Below, one piece after another: positions 34,289 through 44,200 of a DNA stretch of 64,000 nucleotides. Position numbers and translations under genes: made by a program. Numbering within the stretch: the stretch's first letter is position 1; each line of letters opens with the position of its first letter. A model generated the notes under the pieces. That model was given only the letters and a program-made list of their open reading frames with translations, was not told the origin of the DNA and did no database searches. This DNA is from CAYJNO01 sp964371715 (GTDB lineage Bacteria; Bacillota_I; Bacilli_A; Erysipelotrichales; Erysipelotrichaceae), in the NCBI GenBank assembly GCA_964371715.1, contig CAYJNO010000005.1:1-64000 (forward strand). Reading direction: 5' to 3'.

Positions 34289-35926
34289 ATGGAAAAAATT
34301 ACAAAAAAACTTGCAATACTAAGAAGAAATAATCAATTATCTCAACAAAGTGTTGCAGAACAAATAAATATAGATGTCTTTGAATATATGTCGTTAGAGA
34401 ATGGTAGTCAAACTATTGATAAGGAAACCATTACTAAAATTGCAAAGTTTTATAAAATTGCTGAAAAAGATTTAATTGACGACAATATAGAAATAGAAGA
34501 AATAAAAGAAATAAAAGTTAATGATAAAGTAGGAAATGATCCTTCTTTTATTAAAGTTGAAGAGTTAAAGAAATTTCATGAAACTAGTTCGATAACAATG
34601 ACAAAAAAAGATTTATTCCTTGCCAAGATAGATAAGCTACCAGTAATTGTGAAAGTAGTTAGTGTTGGTTTAGTATTGGTCATTGTGTTTTTACTAGGTT
34701 TCTTTTTTAAACCGGAACCAGAAATTATAATAGAACCTTTAAATCTTAAAAGAGATATTAATGATAAAGTTGTAGGAAATAATTATGGAATTATATATTA
34801 TGTACAAAATAATCTAAAATCTAGAGGTTTAGATATCAATGGACAATTAAGTGTATCAGATGAAGTAGATATAGTAAAAGTCGAAATGAATGATAGTATT
34901 ACTGCCTTATTGAAACGTGATGGTACAATTATCTTAAAAGGAAGTGATGCATTGATGTATGATATTGAAAAGTTTGGTTATGTTAAAGACATTGCTTTAG
35001 GAGATGATCATTTAGTAGCTATTAGCCATGATGATAAGGTTTTATGTTCAACATCAACAAGTATTGAAATAGGTTGTAATTTTGTAGAAGAAGCATACAG
35101 TGCCAAGATTGATAAAATATTTGCTTTTGATCATAATACAATTTTGATTGATGTAGATGGAAATATATATACTAATACATATTTAAGATTAGAAGAAAAT
35201 ATTAAAGATATTGAAATTGAATCAATTGTAGGATATGGAAATAATATTTGGGCTTTATATAAAGATGGAACAATTCAAAGTTTATCAGGAGATAAATATG
35301 ATGATGCTTTAGAATTTACAGATGTTAAGAAAATTGTGTTACTAAATGATGCCCTATTTATTCATACAGAAGATAATAAAGTACACGTAGAAACAAAAAA
35401 TAATGCATATAAAGCAGTTAGTACCTGGGAAGATGTATTAGATATAGCAGGAAAAGATGATTATTTGGTAGGACTTAAAATTAATGATATTATAGGCGTG
35501 GGAAATAATGCTTATGATAAATTCAATGAAGAAGCATTAGAACAAGAGGTATTAAAAGAAGTAAGTAACATAGCGGTCAATGTAAGTTTAGAAGGTGTTA
35601 GTATAAAATTTGACACTGTCGAAAATGCTGATAAGTATCTAATCAAAGTAAACAATGAAAATGAATATGAAGTTATAGTAGATACAAATGAATTGATAAT
35701 TCCACTATCAAATTTTAAAGAAAATACAGGTTACACAATAAGTGTTGTAGCAATGTCTAATGATGAAAAATATTTAGCATCAGAAGAAAATAATTATCAT
35801 TTTGTATTCTATCAACCAATTGAGGAAGTAGTAACTCCAGAGCCTACTACAGATACTACAATCATACCACCGGCTACAACTACACCTACTCCAAATACTG
35901 AAGTAGAAGCAACACCAGCACCATAA
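34289..35926 (+). CDS. HTH-transmembrane protein with RCC1-like outer domain
   Basis: This 545-residue protein joins parts rarely seen together. An XRE-type helix-turn-helix covers about 5-60 (LRRNNQLSQQSVAEQINID, LENGSQTIDKETITKIAKFY). A charged linker runs to about 115 and one membrane helix covers about 118-140. The outer part (about 150-420) has beta repeats resembling RCC1 blades: a VKDIALGDDHLVAISHDDKV type unit recurs as IESIVGYGNNIWALYKDGTI and VKKIVLLNDALFIHTEDNKV. A fibronectin-III-like domain (about 425-510) and a Pro/Thr-rich tail follow. The layout recalls RodZ and one-component membrane sensors. The function is unknown. The next gene follows after 11 nt. Confidence 0.82.
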   Translation: MEKITKKLAILRRNNQLSQQSVAEQINIDVFEYMSLENGSQTIDKETITKIAKFYKIAEKDLIDDNIEIEEIKEIKVNDKVGNDPSFIKVEELKKFHETSSITMTKKDLFLAKIDKLPVIVKVVSVGLVLVIVFLLGFFFKPEPEIIIEPLNLKRDINDKVVGNNYGIIYYVQNNLKSRGLDINGQLSVSDEVDIVKVEMNDSITALLKRDGTIILKGSDALMYDIEKFGYVKDIALGDDHLVAISHDDKVLCSTSTSIEIGCNFVEEAYSAKIDKIFAFDHNTILIDVDGNIYTNTYLRLEENIKDIEIESIVGYGNNIWALYKDGTIQSLSGDKYDDALEFTDVKKIVLLNDALFIHTEDNKVHVETKNNAYKAVSTWEDVLDIAGKDDYLVGLKINDIIGVGNNAYDKFNEEALEQEVLKEVSNIAVNVSLEGVSIKFDTVENADKYLIKVNNENEYEVIVDTNELIIPLSNFKENTGYTISVVAMSNDEKYLASEENNYHFVFYQPIEEVVTPEPTTDTTIIPPATTTPTPNTEVEATPAP

Positions 35927-35937
35927 AGGAGAAAAAA

Positions 35938-36651
35938 ATGAAAGATTCATCAAAGTTACAAAAAATTATATTTGGTTTCGTATTCGCATCAATGGTAATA
36001 TCAGTAGTGATAATTGCATTTTTAATTAGTAAAGCACCTGAAGTTGCCACAGAAACTGGACAAATGGTTAAAGGAGATTATTCTTTAATGTTTGCCCAAA
36101 GCATATTAGGTATATTCGCAATGATGTTACCAAGTTTTGTTAGTAAAAGATTACAAATTATTATTCCATCAAATATGTTAATTTTATATGTAGTATTCCT
36201 ATATTGTGCAATATTCCTAGGAGAAGTTAGATCTTACTATTATGATGTAGAACATTGGGATACAATGTTACATGGATTTAGTGGAGGAATGATTGGTATT
36301 ATTGGTTATTCTTTTGTTAATCTATTAAATAAAAGTGACAACATAGATATGAAATTAAGTCCCCTATTTGTATCGGTATTCGCATTTTGTTTTGCGATTA
36401 CATTAGGTGTTGTATGGGAAGTATATGAATATACATTTGATGGTATACTTGGTTTAAATATGCAAAAATTTATGTTAGAAGATAAAACTCCATTAGTTGG
36501 AAGAGCAGCATTAAATGATACAATGAAAGATTTAATTGTTGATGCTGCTGGTGCATTTGTTGCATGTTTACTAGGTTATATTTCATTAAAAAACAAGGCC
36601 GGATTTATTAAAAAGTTAGAAATCAGAAGAAAAACAAAAAAAGGAAAATAA
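35938..36651 (+). CDS. Multi-pass membrane protein, DUF2238/YjdF-like
   Basis: This 237-residue protein has about six membrane segments. It has conserved polar motifs inside them: HWDTMLHGFSGGMIG near 103-117, WEVYEYTFDGILGLNMQ near 160-176 and DTMKDLIVDAAGA near 194-206. These resemble the DUF2238 (YjdF) family of unknown function. It lies between the HTH-TM gene (11 nt upstream) and cysS (1 nt downstream), so it is in an operon with both. The tail is strongly basic (RRKTKKGK). No function can be assigned. Confidence 0.75.
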   Translation: MKDSSKLQKIIFGFVFASMVISVVIIAFLISKAPEVATETGQMVKGDYSLMFAQSILGIFAMMLPSFVSKRLQIIIPSNMLILYVVFLYCAIFLGEVRSYYYDVEHWDTMLHGFSGGMIGIIGYSFVNLLNKSDNIDMKLSPLFVSVFAFCFAITLGVVWEVYEYTFDGILGLNMQKFMLEDKTPLVGRAALNDTMKDLIVDAAGAFVACLLGYISLKNKAGFIKKLEIRRKTKKGK

Positions 36652-36652
36652 T

Positions 36653-37984
36653 ATGAATTTATATAATACAAAAACACTAAAAATTGAAAAATTTGTACCA
36701 ATAAAAGATGGTGAAGTATCAATGTATGTATGTGGACCAACAGTATATGGTGATGCACATATTGGTAATGCAAGACCTATTATCGTATTTGACACATTAA
36801 AAAGAGTGTTTGAAGCTAATGGGTATAAAGTAAAGTTTGTTTCAAATTTCACTGATGTTGATGATAAAATTATTAATCGTGCAATTGAAGAAAATGTAGA
36901 TGAAACAATAATAAGTGAAAGATATATTGAAGCCTATAATAAAGTTAGATCAGCACTAAATGCTAATAACTTATATAAAACACCAAAAGTAACTGAAACT
37001 ATTAATGAAATAATTGCTTTTATTGAAGAACTTGTTTCTAAAGGTTATGCATATGAAATCGATGGAGATGTTTATTTTAGAGTTAATAGTATAGAAAATT
37101 ATGGAAACTTATCTAAACAAAATATCGAAGACTTAAGAACAGGTGCAAGAATTGAAGCAAATAGTAAAAAAGAAAATCCAATGGATTTTGCACTTTGGAA
37201 AAAAACAGAAAAAGGATTAAAGTGGAATAGTAAGTTTTCTGAAGGTCGACCAGGATGGCATACAGAATGTGTTGTAATGATAAATAAGGAATTAGGAAGT
37301 AAAATAGATATTCATGGGGGAGGATCTGACTTAAGATTCCCTCATCATGAAAATGAAGTAGCGCAATCAATGGCGTTAAATCATAATGAGATAGCTAATT
37401 TTTGGATGCATAATGCAATGATTAATATTGATGGTGATAAAATGAGTAAATCATTAGGAAATATTAAAAATGCTAAAGATGTTATTAGTGAACTTGGACC
37501 AAGACTTGTAAGATTCTTTATGTTATCAGTAAATTATCGTAAAGAAATTTCATTTAATGATGAAGCCATTATGACAAGTAAAAAAGAGTTAGAGAAAATT
37601 GATAATTCATTAAAACAAGCATATATTATGCTACAAAAAAATAACTATTCTATTAATGAAGAATTTAATGAGGAATTATATCAAAAATTCATTGAAGCTA
37701 TGAATGATGATTTAAATACACCTAATGCTTATATGGTGATTTACGAGGTGGTTAAACAATTAAATCAATCATTAAGACAAAAAGAAAAAGACTTTGCAGC
37801 AATTGCTACATTGGTATTAAGTATTGAAAAAATGCTAGATGTACTAGGTATCTTACAAGGACGACTTGTACTATCTAGTGAAGACTTAGAACTTTACCAA
37901 AAGTGGGAAACAGCAAAAGTAAACAAAGATTTTGAAGCAGCTGATAAATATCGTAATGAATTAAATGCAAAAGGTTTAATTTAA
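36653..37984 (+). CDS. cysS: Cysteinyl-tRNA synthetase
   Basis: This 443-residue class I synthetase attaches cysteine to tRNA-Cys. The HIGH-type motif is HIGN at 36-39 with zinc ligand Cys27 in MYVCGPTVY. The KMSKS motif is near 262. Zinc ligands continue in GWHTECVVM and the HHENEVAQS segment. The C-terminal helical domain is complete. The gene order cysS-mrnC-rlmB is that of many Bacillota. Confidence 0.97.
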   Translation: MNLYNTKTLKIEKFVPIKDGEVSMYVCGPTVYGDAHIGNARPIIVFDTLKRVFEANGYKVKFVSNFTDVDDKIINRAIEENVDETIISERYIEAYNKVRSALNANNLYKTPKVTETINEIIAFIEELVSKGYAYEIDGDVYFRVNSIENYGNLSKQNIEDLRTGARIEANSKKENPMDFALWKKTEKGLKWNSKFSEGRPGWHTECVVMINKELGSKIDIHGGGSDLRFPHHENEVAQSMALNHNEIANFWMHNAMINIDGDKMSKSLGNIKNAKDVISELGPRLVRFFMLSVNYRKEISFNDEAIMTSKKELEKIDNSLKQAYIMLQKNNYSINEEFNEELYQKFIEAMNDDLNTPNAYMVIYEVVKQLNQSLRQKEKDFAAIATLVLSIEKMLDVLGILQGRLVLSSEDLELYQKWETAKVNKDFEAADKYRNELNAKGLI

Positions 37985-38370
37985 TGAATTACGAATTATT
38001 AAATGGACTAACACTTGCCTATATGGGTGATGCGATTTGGTCATTATATGTAAGAGAATACTTTATTAATCAAGGTATTACAAAATCTTATATGTTACAA
38101 AAACAAACAATTAAATATGTAAGTGCTAAAGCTCAAGCAAAAATTTTTTTCGCAATGTGTGATGAAAATTTAATTAGTGAAGCAGAGCATGTAATCTTTA
38201 AAAGAGGACGTAATGGAAAAGTAAATAATGTCCCAAAAAATACAGATTTAAAAACATATCAGACATCTACAGGTTTTGAAGCTTTAATAGGTTACTTATA
38301 TCTGTCGGGAAATAATGAACGTGTAGAAGAAATATTTAATTATGCAATTGCATTGATTGAGGAGAGTTAA
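37984..38370 (+). CDS. mrnC: Mini-ribonuclease III
   Basis: This 128-residue protein is an RNase III catalytic domain without the double-stranded RNA-binding domain. The active-site start is NGLTLAYMGDAIWSLYVREY, and the second acidic patch is GFEALIGYLYL. In B. subtilis it trims 23S rRNA precursors. The start shares one base with the cysS stop (TAATG), and rlmB follows in the same way. Confidence 0.95.
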   Translation: MNYELLNGLTLAYMGDAIWSLYVREYFINQGITKSYMLQKQTIKYVSAKAQAKIFFAMCDENLISEAEHVIFKRGRNGKVNNVPKNTDLKTYQTSTGFEALIGYLYLSGNNERVEEIFNYAIALIEES

Positions 38371-39080
38371 TGAAACAGTATATATATGGAAAAAATGCGA
38401 TTAATAACGCATTAAGAGCAAATCGTGTTAGTGCACTTTATGTTCAAAATCAAACTAAAGAATATAATCGCTTTAAGGTTGATTTGAAAATTAAATCTAA
38501 AAATGAATTATCAAAATTATGTAATAGTGATAATCACCAAGGTGTAGTTGCTCTTATTGAAGAATATCAAACAGTATCTTTAGAGAAAATGATAGAAGAT
38601 GCAAGTGCTAGTGAATATCCTTTATTAATTATCTTAGATGGTTTAAAAGATCCGCATAATTTAGGCGCTATATTAAGAACTGCTGATTGTGTTGGTGCGA
38701 ATGGTGTTATTTATAAAAAGCATAATGCAGTATCACTGAATTCAACAGTAGCGAAAGTATCTTGTGGAGCAATTGAGACAGTAAATGCTGCTGAAGTTGT
38801 TAACTTAGGACAAACAATAGAAATACTTAAAAAGGCAGGATATTGGGTTATAGGTACTGATGTTAACAAGGCTCAAGATTATCGCTTAGTAAATTATAAA
38901 ATGCCGGTTGCATTAGTTATTGGTTCTGAAGGTGAAGGAATGTCTAGACTTGTAAAAGAGAAATGTGACTTCTTAATAAAATTACCAATGGTAGGAAGTA
39001 TTACTTCTTTAAATGCGTCTGTTGCGACAGGGATCATTTTATATGAAGTATTCAATCAAAGAAATAGTATAGTAAAATAA
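38370..39080 (+). CDS. rlmB: 23S rRNA 2'-O-methyltransferase, RlmB/TrmH family
   Basis: This 236-residue SPOUT methyltransferase has an N-terminal substrate-binding part (YGKNAINNALRANRVSALYVQ) and the knot motifs DGLKDPHNLGAILRTADCVGANGV, IGSEGEGMSRLVKEKCD and PMVGSITSLNASVATGIILYE. RlmB methylates the ribose of G2251 in E. coli 23S rRNA. Other TrmH-type targets are possible, but the neighbours cysS and mrnC match the yacO locus of Bacillus. It ends at a terminator whose arms contain DnaA boxes. Confidence 0.92.
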   Translation: MKQYIYGKNAINNALRANRVSALYVQNQTKEYNRFKVDLKIKSKNELSKLCNSDNHQGVVALIEEYQTVSLEKMIEDASASEYPLLIILDGLKDPHNLGAILRTADCVGANGVIYKKHNAVSLNSTVAKVSCGAIETVNAAEVVNLGQTIEILKKAGYWVIGTDVNKAQDYRLVNYKMPVALVIGSEGEGMSRLVKEKCDFLIKLPMVGSITSLNASVATGIILYEVFNQRNSIVK

Positions 39081-39128
39081 AAGATTTATCCACAATGAAT
39101 TTCAGCAATTGTGGATAAATCTTTTTTT
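39081..39128 (+). terminator. Terminator after rlmB with a perfect DnaA box in each arm
   Basis: A 16-bp perfect stem (39081-39096 with 39108-39123, 11-nt loop) is followed by Ts. The arms hold TTATCCACA (39086-39094) and its complement TGTGGATAA (39110-39118). It is thus a standard terminator and also a head-to-head pair of consensus DnaA boxes about 28 kb from oriC. Confidence 0.9.
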
Positions 39129-39161
39129 CCTAGAGTATATTTAGATAAATATTAATCACTA

Positions 39162-39167
39162 TATAAT
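39162..39167 (+). promoter_or_regulatory. -10 box before the sigma factor gene
   Basis: TATAAT lies 35 nt before the start codon, in a gap isolated from rlmB by a terminator. No clear -35 box was seen. Confidence 0.45.
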
Positions 39168-39202
39168 AAAGAATAAAATATATTTATATAGAGGTGAAAA
39201 AA

Positions 39203-39796
39203 ATGGAAAAAGAAAAAAATAAATATAACGATTATGAGTTGATATATATGATTAGACAAAACGATGATAATGCTTATTCATTATTATTATCAAAATATGA
39301 AAGATTAGTATTTAAATTAGCACTTGGATTCTGTAAAAATAATAAGCTAGACACAAGGTTTAAAGAAGAATTAGTTCAACTTGGATTTATAGGTTTATAT
39401 GAAGCGACAACATTATTTAAGGAAAGCTGTAACACTACTTTTATGACATTTGCGTATTTAGTAATAAAAAGAAAAATGCAAAATTATTATACTAAATACT
39501 ATAAGATATCAGCGTATGAAATGCCGTATGAAGAAGAAATATATGTAAAAGAAACTGCTGAAAGCTATTTACCCAACTATAATAGTGAAACACCAGAAAC
39601 AATATTCTTTGATAAACTGCAAAGTGAAATGATACTTGAAGCATTCGATATGTTAAGGCCACAAGACAAAGTTATCATTAAATATAAACTACAAGGATAC
39701 TCTTACAAAGAAATTGCGCGATTTTGTAATATAAGTACAAAGCAAGTAGACAATGCTTTACAGCGTATAAAAAAAGAACTTGTAAAATACTTATAA
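39203..39796 (+). CDS. sigH: Sigma-70 family sigma factor, SigH-like
   Basis: This 197-residue protein has sigma region 2 (about 15-95, including YERLVFKLALGFC and ELVQLGFIGLYEATTLF) and region 4 (about 140-195, LRPQDKVIIKYKLQGYSYKEIARFCNISTKQVDNALQRIKKEL). Its position after cysS-mrnC-rlmB matches sigH of Bacillus, with yacP missing between. SigH drives competence and early sporulation genes there; whether this organism does either cannot be told from this window. The ATG at 39203 follows GAGGTG; the GTG at 39194 is inside that Shine-Dalgarno. Confidence 0.87.
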   Translation: MEKEKNKYNDYELIYMIRQNDDNAYSLLLSKYERLVFKLALGFCKNNKLDTRFKEELVQLGFIGLYEATTLFKESCNTTFMTFAYLVIKRKMQNYYTKYYKISAYEMPYEEEIYVKETAESYLPNYNSETPETIFFDKLQSEMILEAFDMLRPQDKVIIKYKLQGYSYKEIARFCNISTKQVDNALQRIKKELVKYL

Positions 39797-39830
39797 ATAA
39801 TGTTAGAATTAGACAGTTGAGGACTAAAAT

Positions 39831-41213
39831 ATGAACTTAAAAAAAGAATACGATGTAGTAATTATTGGTGGCGGTATTGGTGGTCTAATGACTGCATATC
39901 GTTTGATTGAAAAAGATGCGTCATTGAATGTATTGTTATTAGAAAGAGGACAAGCACTTGATAAGAGAAAATGTCCTATTGTTACAAAAAAAGTAACAAA
40001 ATGTATTAAATGTACACCATGTAGTATCATGGAAGGTATGGCAGGAGCAGGAGCATTTTCTGATGGTAAATATATTATTTCTACAGAATATGGTGGATGG
40101 TTACCTGATTTAATGGAACATGATGTGGTTTTAAACTATATTAATCAAGCTGATGAAGTATTAATGAAATTTGGAGCACAAGAAGATCGATATATTCCAA
40201 GTGATGAGTTAAAACAATTATGTTTAAGATACGATTTACATATGCAACAAGCGGAAGTTAAGCACTTAGGAACTGATGCAAATTATAATACAATGTTAAA
40301 CTTAATTAACTATTTAGAAGATAAGGTTCAAATTGAAACTAACGCTAAAGTAGTTGACGTAAATAAAGATACAAAAGAAGTATTTATTAATTCAAAAAAT
40401 AGTGAATACACTGTTACAGGAAGCAAAATTATTTTTGCTGTAGGTAGAGCTGGTGCGCGTGGCTTTAAAGAATGGTGTATTAAAAATAAAATCGAGTGTA
40501 AAAATAACCAAGTAGATGTAGGGGTTCGTGTAGAATTACCATCTATTGTTTGGGATCATTTTTCAAAGAAAATTTATGAACCAAAAATATACTATAAATC
40601 AGGTAAATATGGTGATACAACAAGAATGTTCTGTTTTAATGAAAGAGGACATGTTGTAACAGAAAATACTGATGGAGTATTAACAGTAAATGGTCATTCA
40701 TATAAAGATGAAAAAATGAAATCAAAAAATAGTAACTTTGCCCTATTAAGTTCAACTTATTTTACAGAACCATTTGATGAGCCTGTAGAATATGCAAGAA
40801 GTGTTGCTTCATTAGCAAATAAGATAAGTGGAGGAACAGTATTAGTTCAAAGACTTGGAGATTTAGAAGCAGGAAAAAGAACAACAGAAACACGTTTAAA
40901 ACAATCAACAGTTAGACCAACACTTGATGCAGTACCTGGAGATTTAAGTTTGTGTATGCCAAAGCGTCAATTAGATAATATAATTGAAACTTTACATGCT
41001 TTAGATAAAGTAGCGCCAGGAACTGCAAACTATGATACTTTATTGTATGGAGTAGAATGTAAATTCTATAGTGCAAGACCAAAAAGTACTAACTTTGAAT
41101 TAGATGACGCGAAAGGAATCTTTGCAATCGGAGATGGCGCAGGATTTACAAGATCATTATCTCAAGCTGGAGCTAATGGATTAATTGTTGCTGATATCAT
41201 AACGAAAAAATAG
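39831..41213 (+). CDS. FAD-dependent oxidoreductase with a cysteine cluster
   Basis: This 460-residue protein has an N-terminal FAD-binding Rossmann fold (VVIIGGGIGGLMTAYRL, about 9-25) and a C-terminal FAD motif GIFAIGDGAGFTRSLSQAGANG. It belongs to the group of uncharacterised FAD-dependent dehydrogenases (COG2509 type). Cys48, Cys58, Cys61 and Cys64 form CxxCxxC plus one, in KCIKCTPCSI, and could bind metal or an iron-sulfur cluster, or act in redox. The substrate is unknown. It follows the sigma factor by 34 nt, so it may share its transcript. Confidence 0.85.
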   Translation: MNLKKEYDVVIIGGGIGGLMTAYRLIEKDASLNVLLLERGQALDKRKCPIVTKKVTKCIKCTPCSIMEGMAGAGAFSDGKYIISTEYGGWLPDLMEHDVVLNYINQADEVLMKFGAQEDRYIPSDELKQLCLRYDLHMQQAEVKHLGTDANYNTMLNLINYLEDKVQIETNAKVVDVNKDTKEVFINSKNSEYTVTGSKIIFAVGRAGARGFKEWCIKNKIECKNNQVDVGVRVELPSIVWDHFSKKIYEPKIYYKSGKYGDTTRMFCFNERGHVVTENTDGVLTVNGHSYKDEKMKSKNSNFALLSSTYFTEPFDEPVEYARSVASLANKISGGTVLVQRLGDLEAGKRTTETRLKQSTVRPTLDAVPGDLSLCMPKRQLDNIIETLHALDKVAPGTANYDTLLYGVECKFYSARPKSTNFELDDAKGIFAIGDGAGFTRSLSQAGANGLIVADIITKK

Positions 41214-41218
41214 ATTTA

Positions 41219-41250
41219 AAAACACAATATTATTGATATTGTGTTTTTTT
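41219..41250 (+). terminator. Terminator after the FAD oxidoreductase
   Basis: A 10-bp perfect stem AACACAATAT/ATATTGTGTT with a 5-nt loop is followed by seven or more Ts. Confidence 0.92.
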
Positions 41251-41262
41251 AAGTGATAAATA

Positions 41263-41271
41263 TGATAGAAT
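41263..41271 (+). promoter_or_regulatory. Extended -10 promoter of the RND exporter
   Basis: TGATAGAAT, an extended -10 element (TAGAAT at 41266-41271), lies 26 nt before the start codon. Confidence 0.55.
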
Positions 41272-41297
41272 AATAAAATTAAAAGAAGGAAATAAGT

Positions 41298-44200
41298 ATG
41301 ATAAAATATAGTGTAAAAAGACCGTATACAGTGTTTGTGGGTGTAATATTAGCGTTAGTATTAGGGTTTGTCTCTTTTTTAGGATTAAAAACAGATCTTC
41401 TACCTACAATTGAATTACCGATGGCCATAGTAATGACTACCTACCCTGGTGCCACGCCTGAAAAGGTTGAATTAGAAGTTACTAATTTAATCGAAGATGC
41501 AGTTGCGACTGTAAGTGACTTAGAAAACATAACAAGTACTTCAAGTGAAAATGTAAGTATAGTTATTTTAGAATTTAATGAATCAGTTAATATGGATAGC
41601 GCAATGATTGAAGTAAATAATCAAGTAAATGCTGTAGAAGGAAACTTTGATGATTTAGTTATGGCACCAACTATCATAAAGATAAATCCAAATTTATTAC
41701 CAATTCAGATGTTAAGTGTTGATGTTGAAGGCATGGATGTTAAAGAACTAACAACATTCGTTGAAGAAGAAATACTTTTTGAGTTTGAAAGATTAGGTGG
41801 AGTTGCGACAGTAAATGTTTCAGGGAGTGTTGAAGACTATCTTGAAATATCTTTAAATCAAACAAAGATAGATGAAATAAATGATGACATCTTACATGCA
41901 ATAGACAGCGATTTATATGAAGTTAAAAGTGAACTAGTAGATGCACAAAATGAACTAAATACCGCTAAAGAAGAACTTGAAACAACTAAAAATGAAGTAT
42001 ATAGTAACCTGTCAGAAGTTTCATTATTATTAGATAGTACAAATGCTCAGTTACAAAGTTATATTAGTGAGCAAACTGCTGCTCAAGTTGAAGTGGAAAT
42101 TGCAAAAGGTGCAAAAGATTTATTTGAATTAAAATTATTGGTAGACAATACAATTATATTAATTAATACTTTACCCGATGATACAGTGATAGTTGAACAA
42201 TTAATGGCTGATCCATCATTAAGTCCAATTTTAGGTATTTTGTTAGAAGCTAAAATGATAACTTTAGATATGTCTGTGGCAACAATGAGATTAGCATTAC
42301 CTACTATGAGTACAGAATTTAAAACTCAATTAATAGGGCTTGGAGTAAGTGAAGATGATATTGATAATGGTGATATTACTAATACTAAAAATAGATATAA
42401 CGAGGCAAACAATGCTCTAAATAGTGCAAACACTTTAGTTAACAGTACTAAAGAAGCTGCTGATAAAATAGCTAGTGAATATAAAACTTTAGAAAAAAGT
42501 ATGCTAGAAGTGTCAGAAGAATTTGCAGTTGGAAGTATCCAAATAGATAGTGGAATAAATGAACTTGAAAGTGCAATTGATAATTTTGAAGATCAAAGAG
42601 AACAAGCTTTAAAAAGTGCAAATATCGATTCACTAGTAACACAAGAAGCAATAAGTGGAATCTTAACTGCCCAAAACTTTAATCTTCCAGCAGGAAGTAT
42701 AAAAGACTTAGAAGGTAATACAATAACTGTTAAAGTTGGTGATGTATTTGATAGCATAGAAGAATTAGAAAATTTATTATTATTAGATATGGGAATAGAC
42801 GGAGTTGATCCAATATATTTAAAGGATGTTGCTGAAGTTAGTATAAAAGATAATTCATTGGATAGTACAACTAAAATAAATGGTAATCCAGGAATATTTA
42901 TAGATATTCAAAAGAGTAGTACAGCATCGACTACAGAAGTTTCAGCATTAATTAATGCGAAAGTAGTAGAGTTAATGGAAACACACGATGGTTTAAATAT
43001 TACAACATTAATGGATCAAGGTATCTATATTAATTTAATTATTGATAGTGTTTTACAAAATTTATTATATGGTGGAGTAATTGCTTTTATCTTATTGTTA
43101 GTATTTTTAAAGGATGTAAAACCAACACTTGTTATTGCGATGTCAATTCCATTGAGTTTATTAATAAGTATTGTTTTAATGTATTTTAGTAATGTTACAT
43201 TAAATATTATTTCATTATCAGGGTTAGCGCTTGGTGTTGGGATGTTAGTAGATAATAGTATCGTAGTAATTGAAAATATATATCGTTTAAGAAATGAAGG
43301 GATGGATAAATACAATGCTGCAGTTAAAGGTGCAACTCAAGTTGCTGGTGCTATCTTTGCATCAACGCTAACGACTGTTTGTGTATTCTTACCGATTGTC
43401 TTTGTTGAAGGTATGACACAAGAATTGTTTATCGATATGGGGTTAACGATAGCATATTCTTTATTTGCAAGTTTATTAGTTGCATTAACTCTTGTCCCTG
43501 CAATGGCTTCGACAGTGCTTACATCAACAAATGAAAAAGAAAATAAACTATTTAATCGAATGGTTAATTCATATGAAAAACTTTTAAAGTTAAATCTTAA
43601 ATACAAATTTATTGTTATCATAATGAGTTTGGTGTTATTGGTGGTATCGATATATAATGCTTTCTTAATGCCTCTTGAAATGTTTCCACAAATGGATTCA
43701 AATCAAATGCAAATGACTTATACAGATAAAGAGTTAAATAAAGAAGAAATTATGAATAATGCAAATATTATTGCTGAAAATATAATGGAAATTGAAGGAG
43801 TTACAACTGTTGGGTATTCAATGGGTAGTTCAATTAGCTTAAGTCCTGACAATAATACATTAAATTACAATATCATTATTGATTTAGAAAGTGGTAGAGC
43901 CTCTGATGAGATTGCCCAGGAAATATTAAGTATCAATAGCGAGTACAGTGAGTATTTAACAGTTTCTGCTTCAACAATGGATATGAGTGCTCTGACAGGA
44001 AGTGGAATAACAATATCAATTAAAGGTAATGATTTAGATGAATTAAAATCAATATCTGATGAAATCAAAGCACTAGTTATTAATGTTGAAGGTGTTAGTG
44101 AAGTTGTAGATGGTTATGAAGATAGTATAGAAGAATTACGAATTGATATAAATAAAAATATAGCTAGTGAGTATGGTTTGATGGTGGCACAAGTATATCA

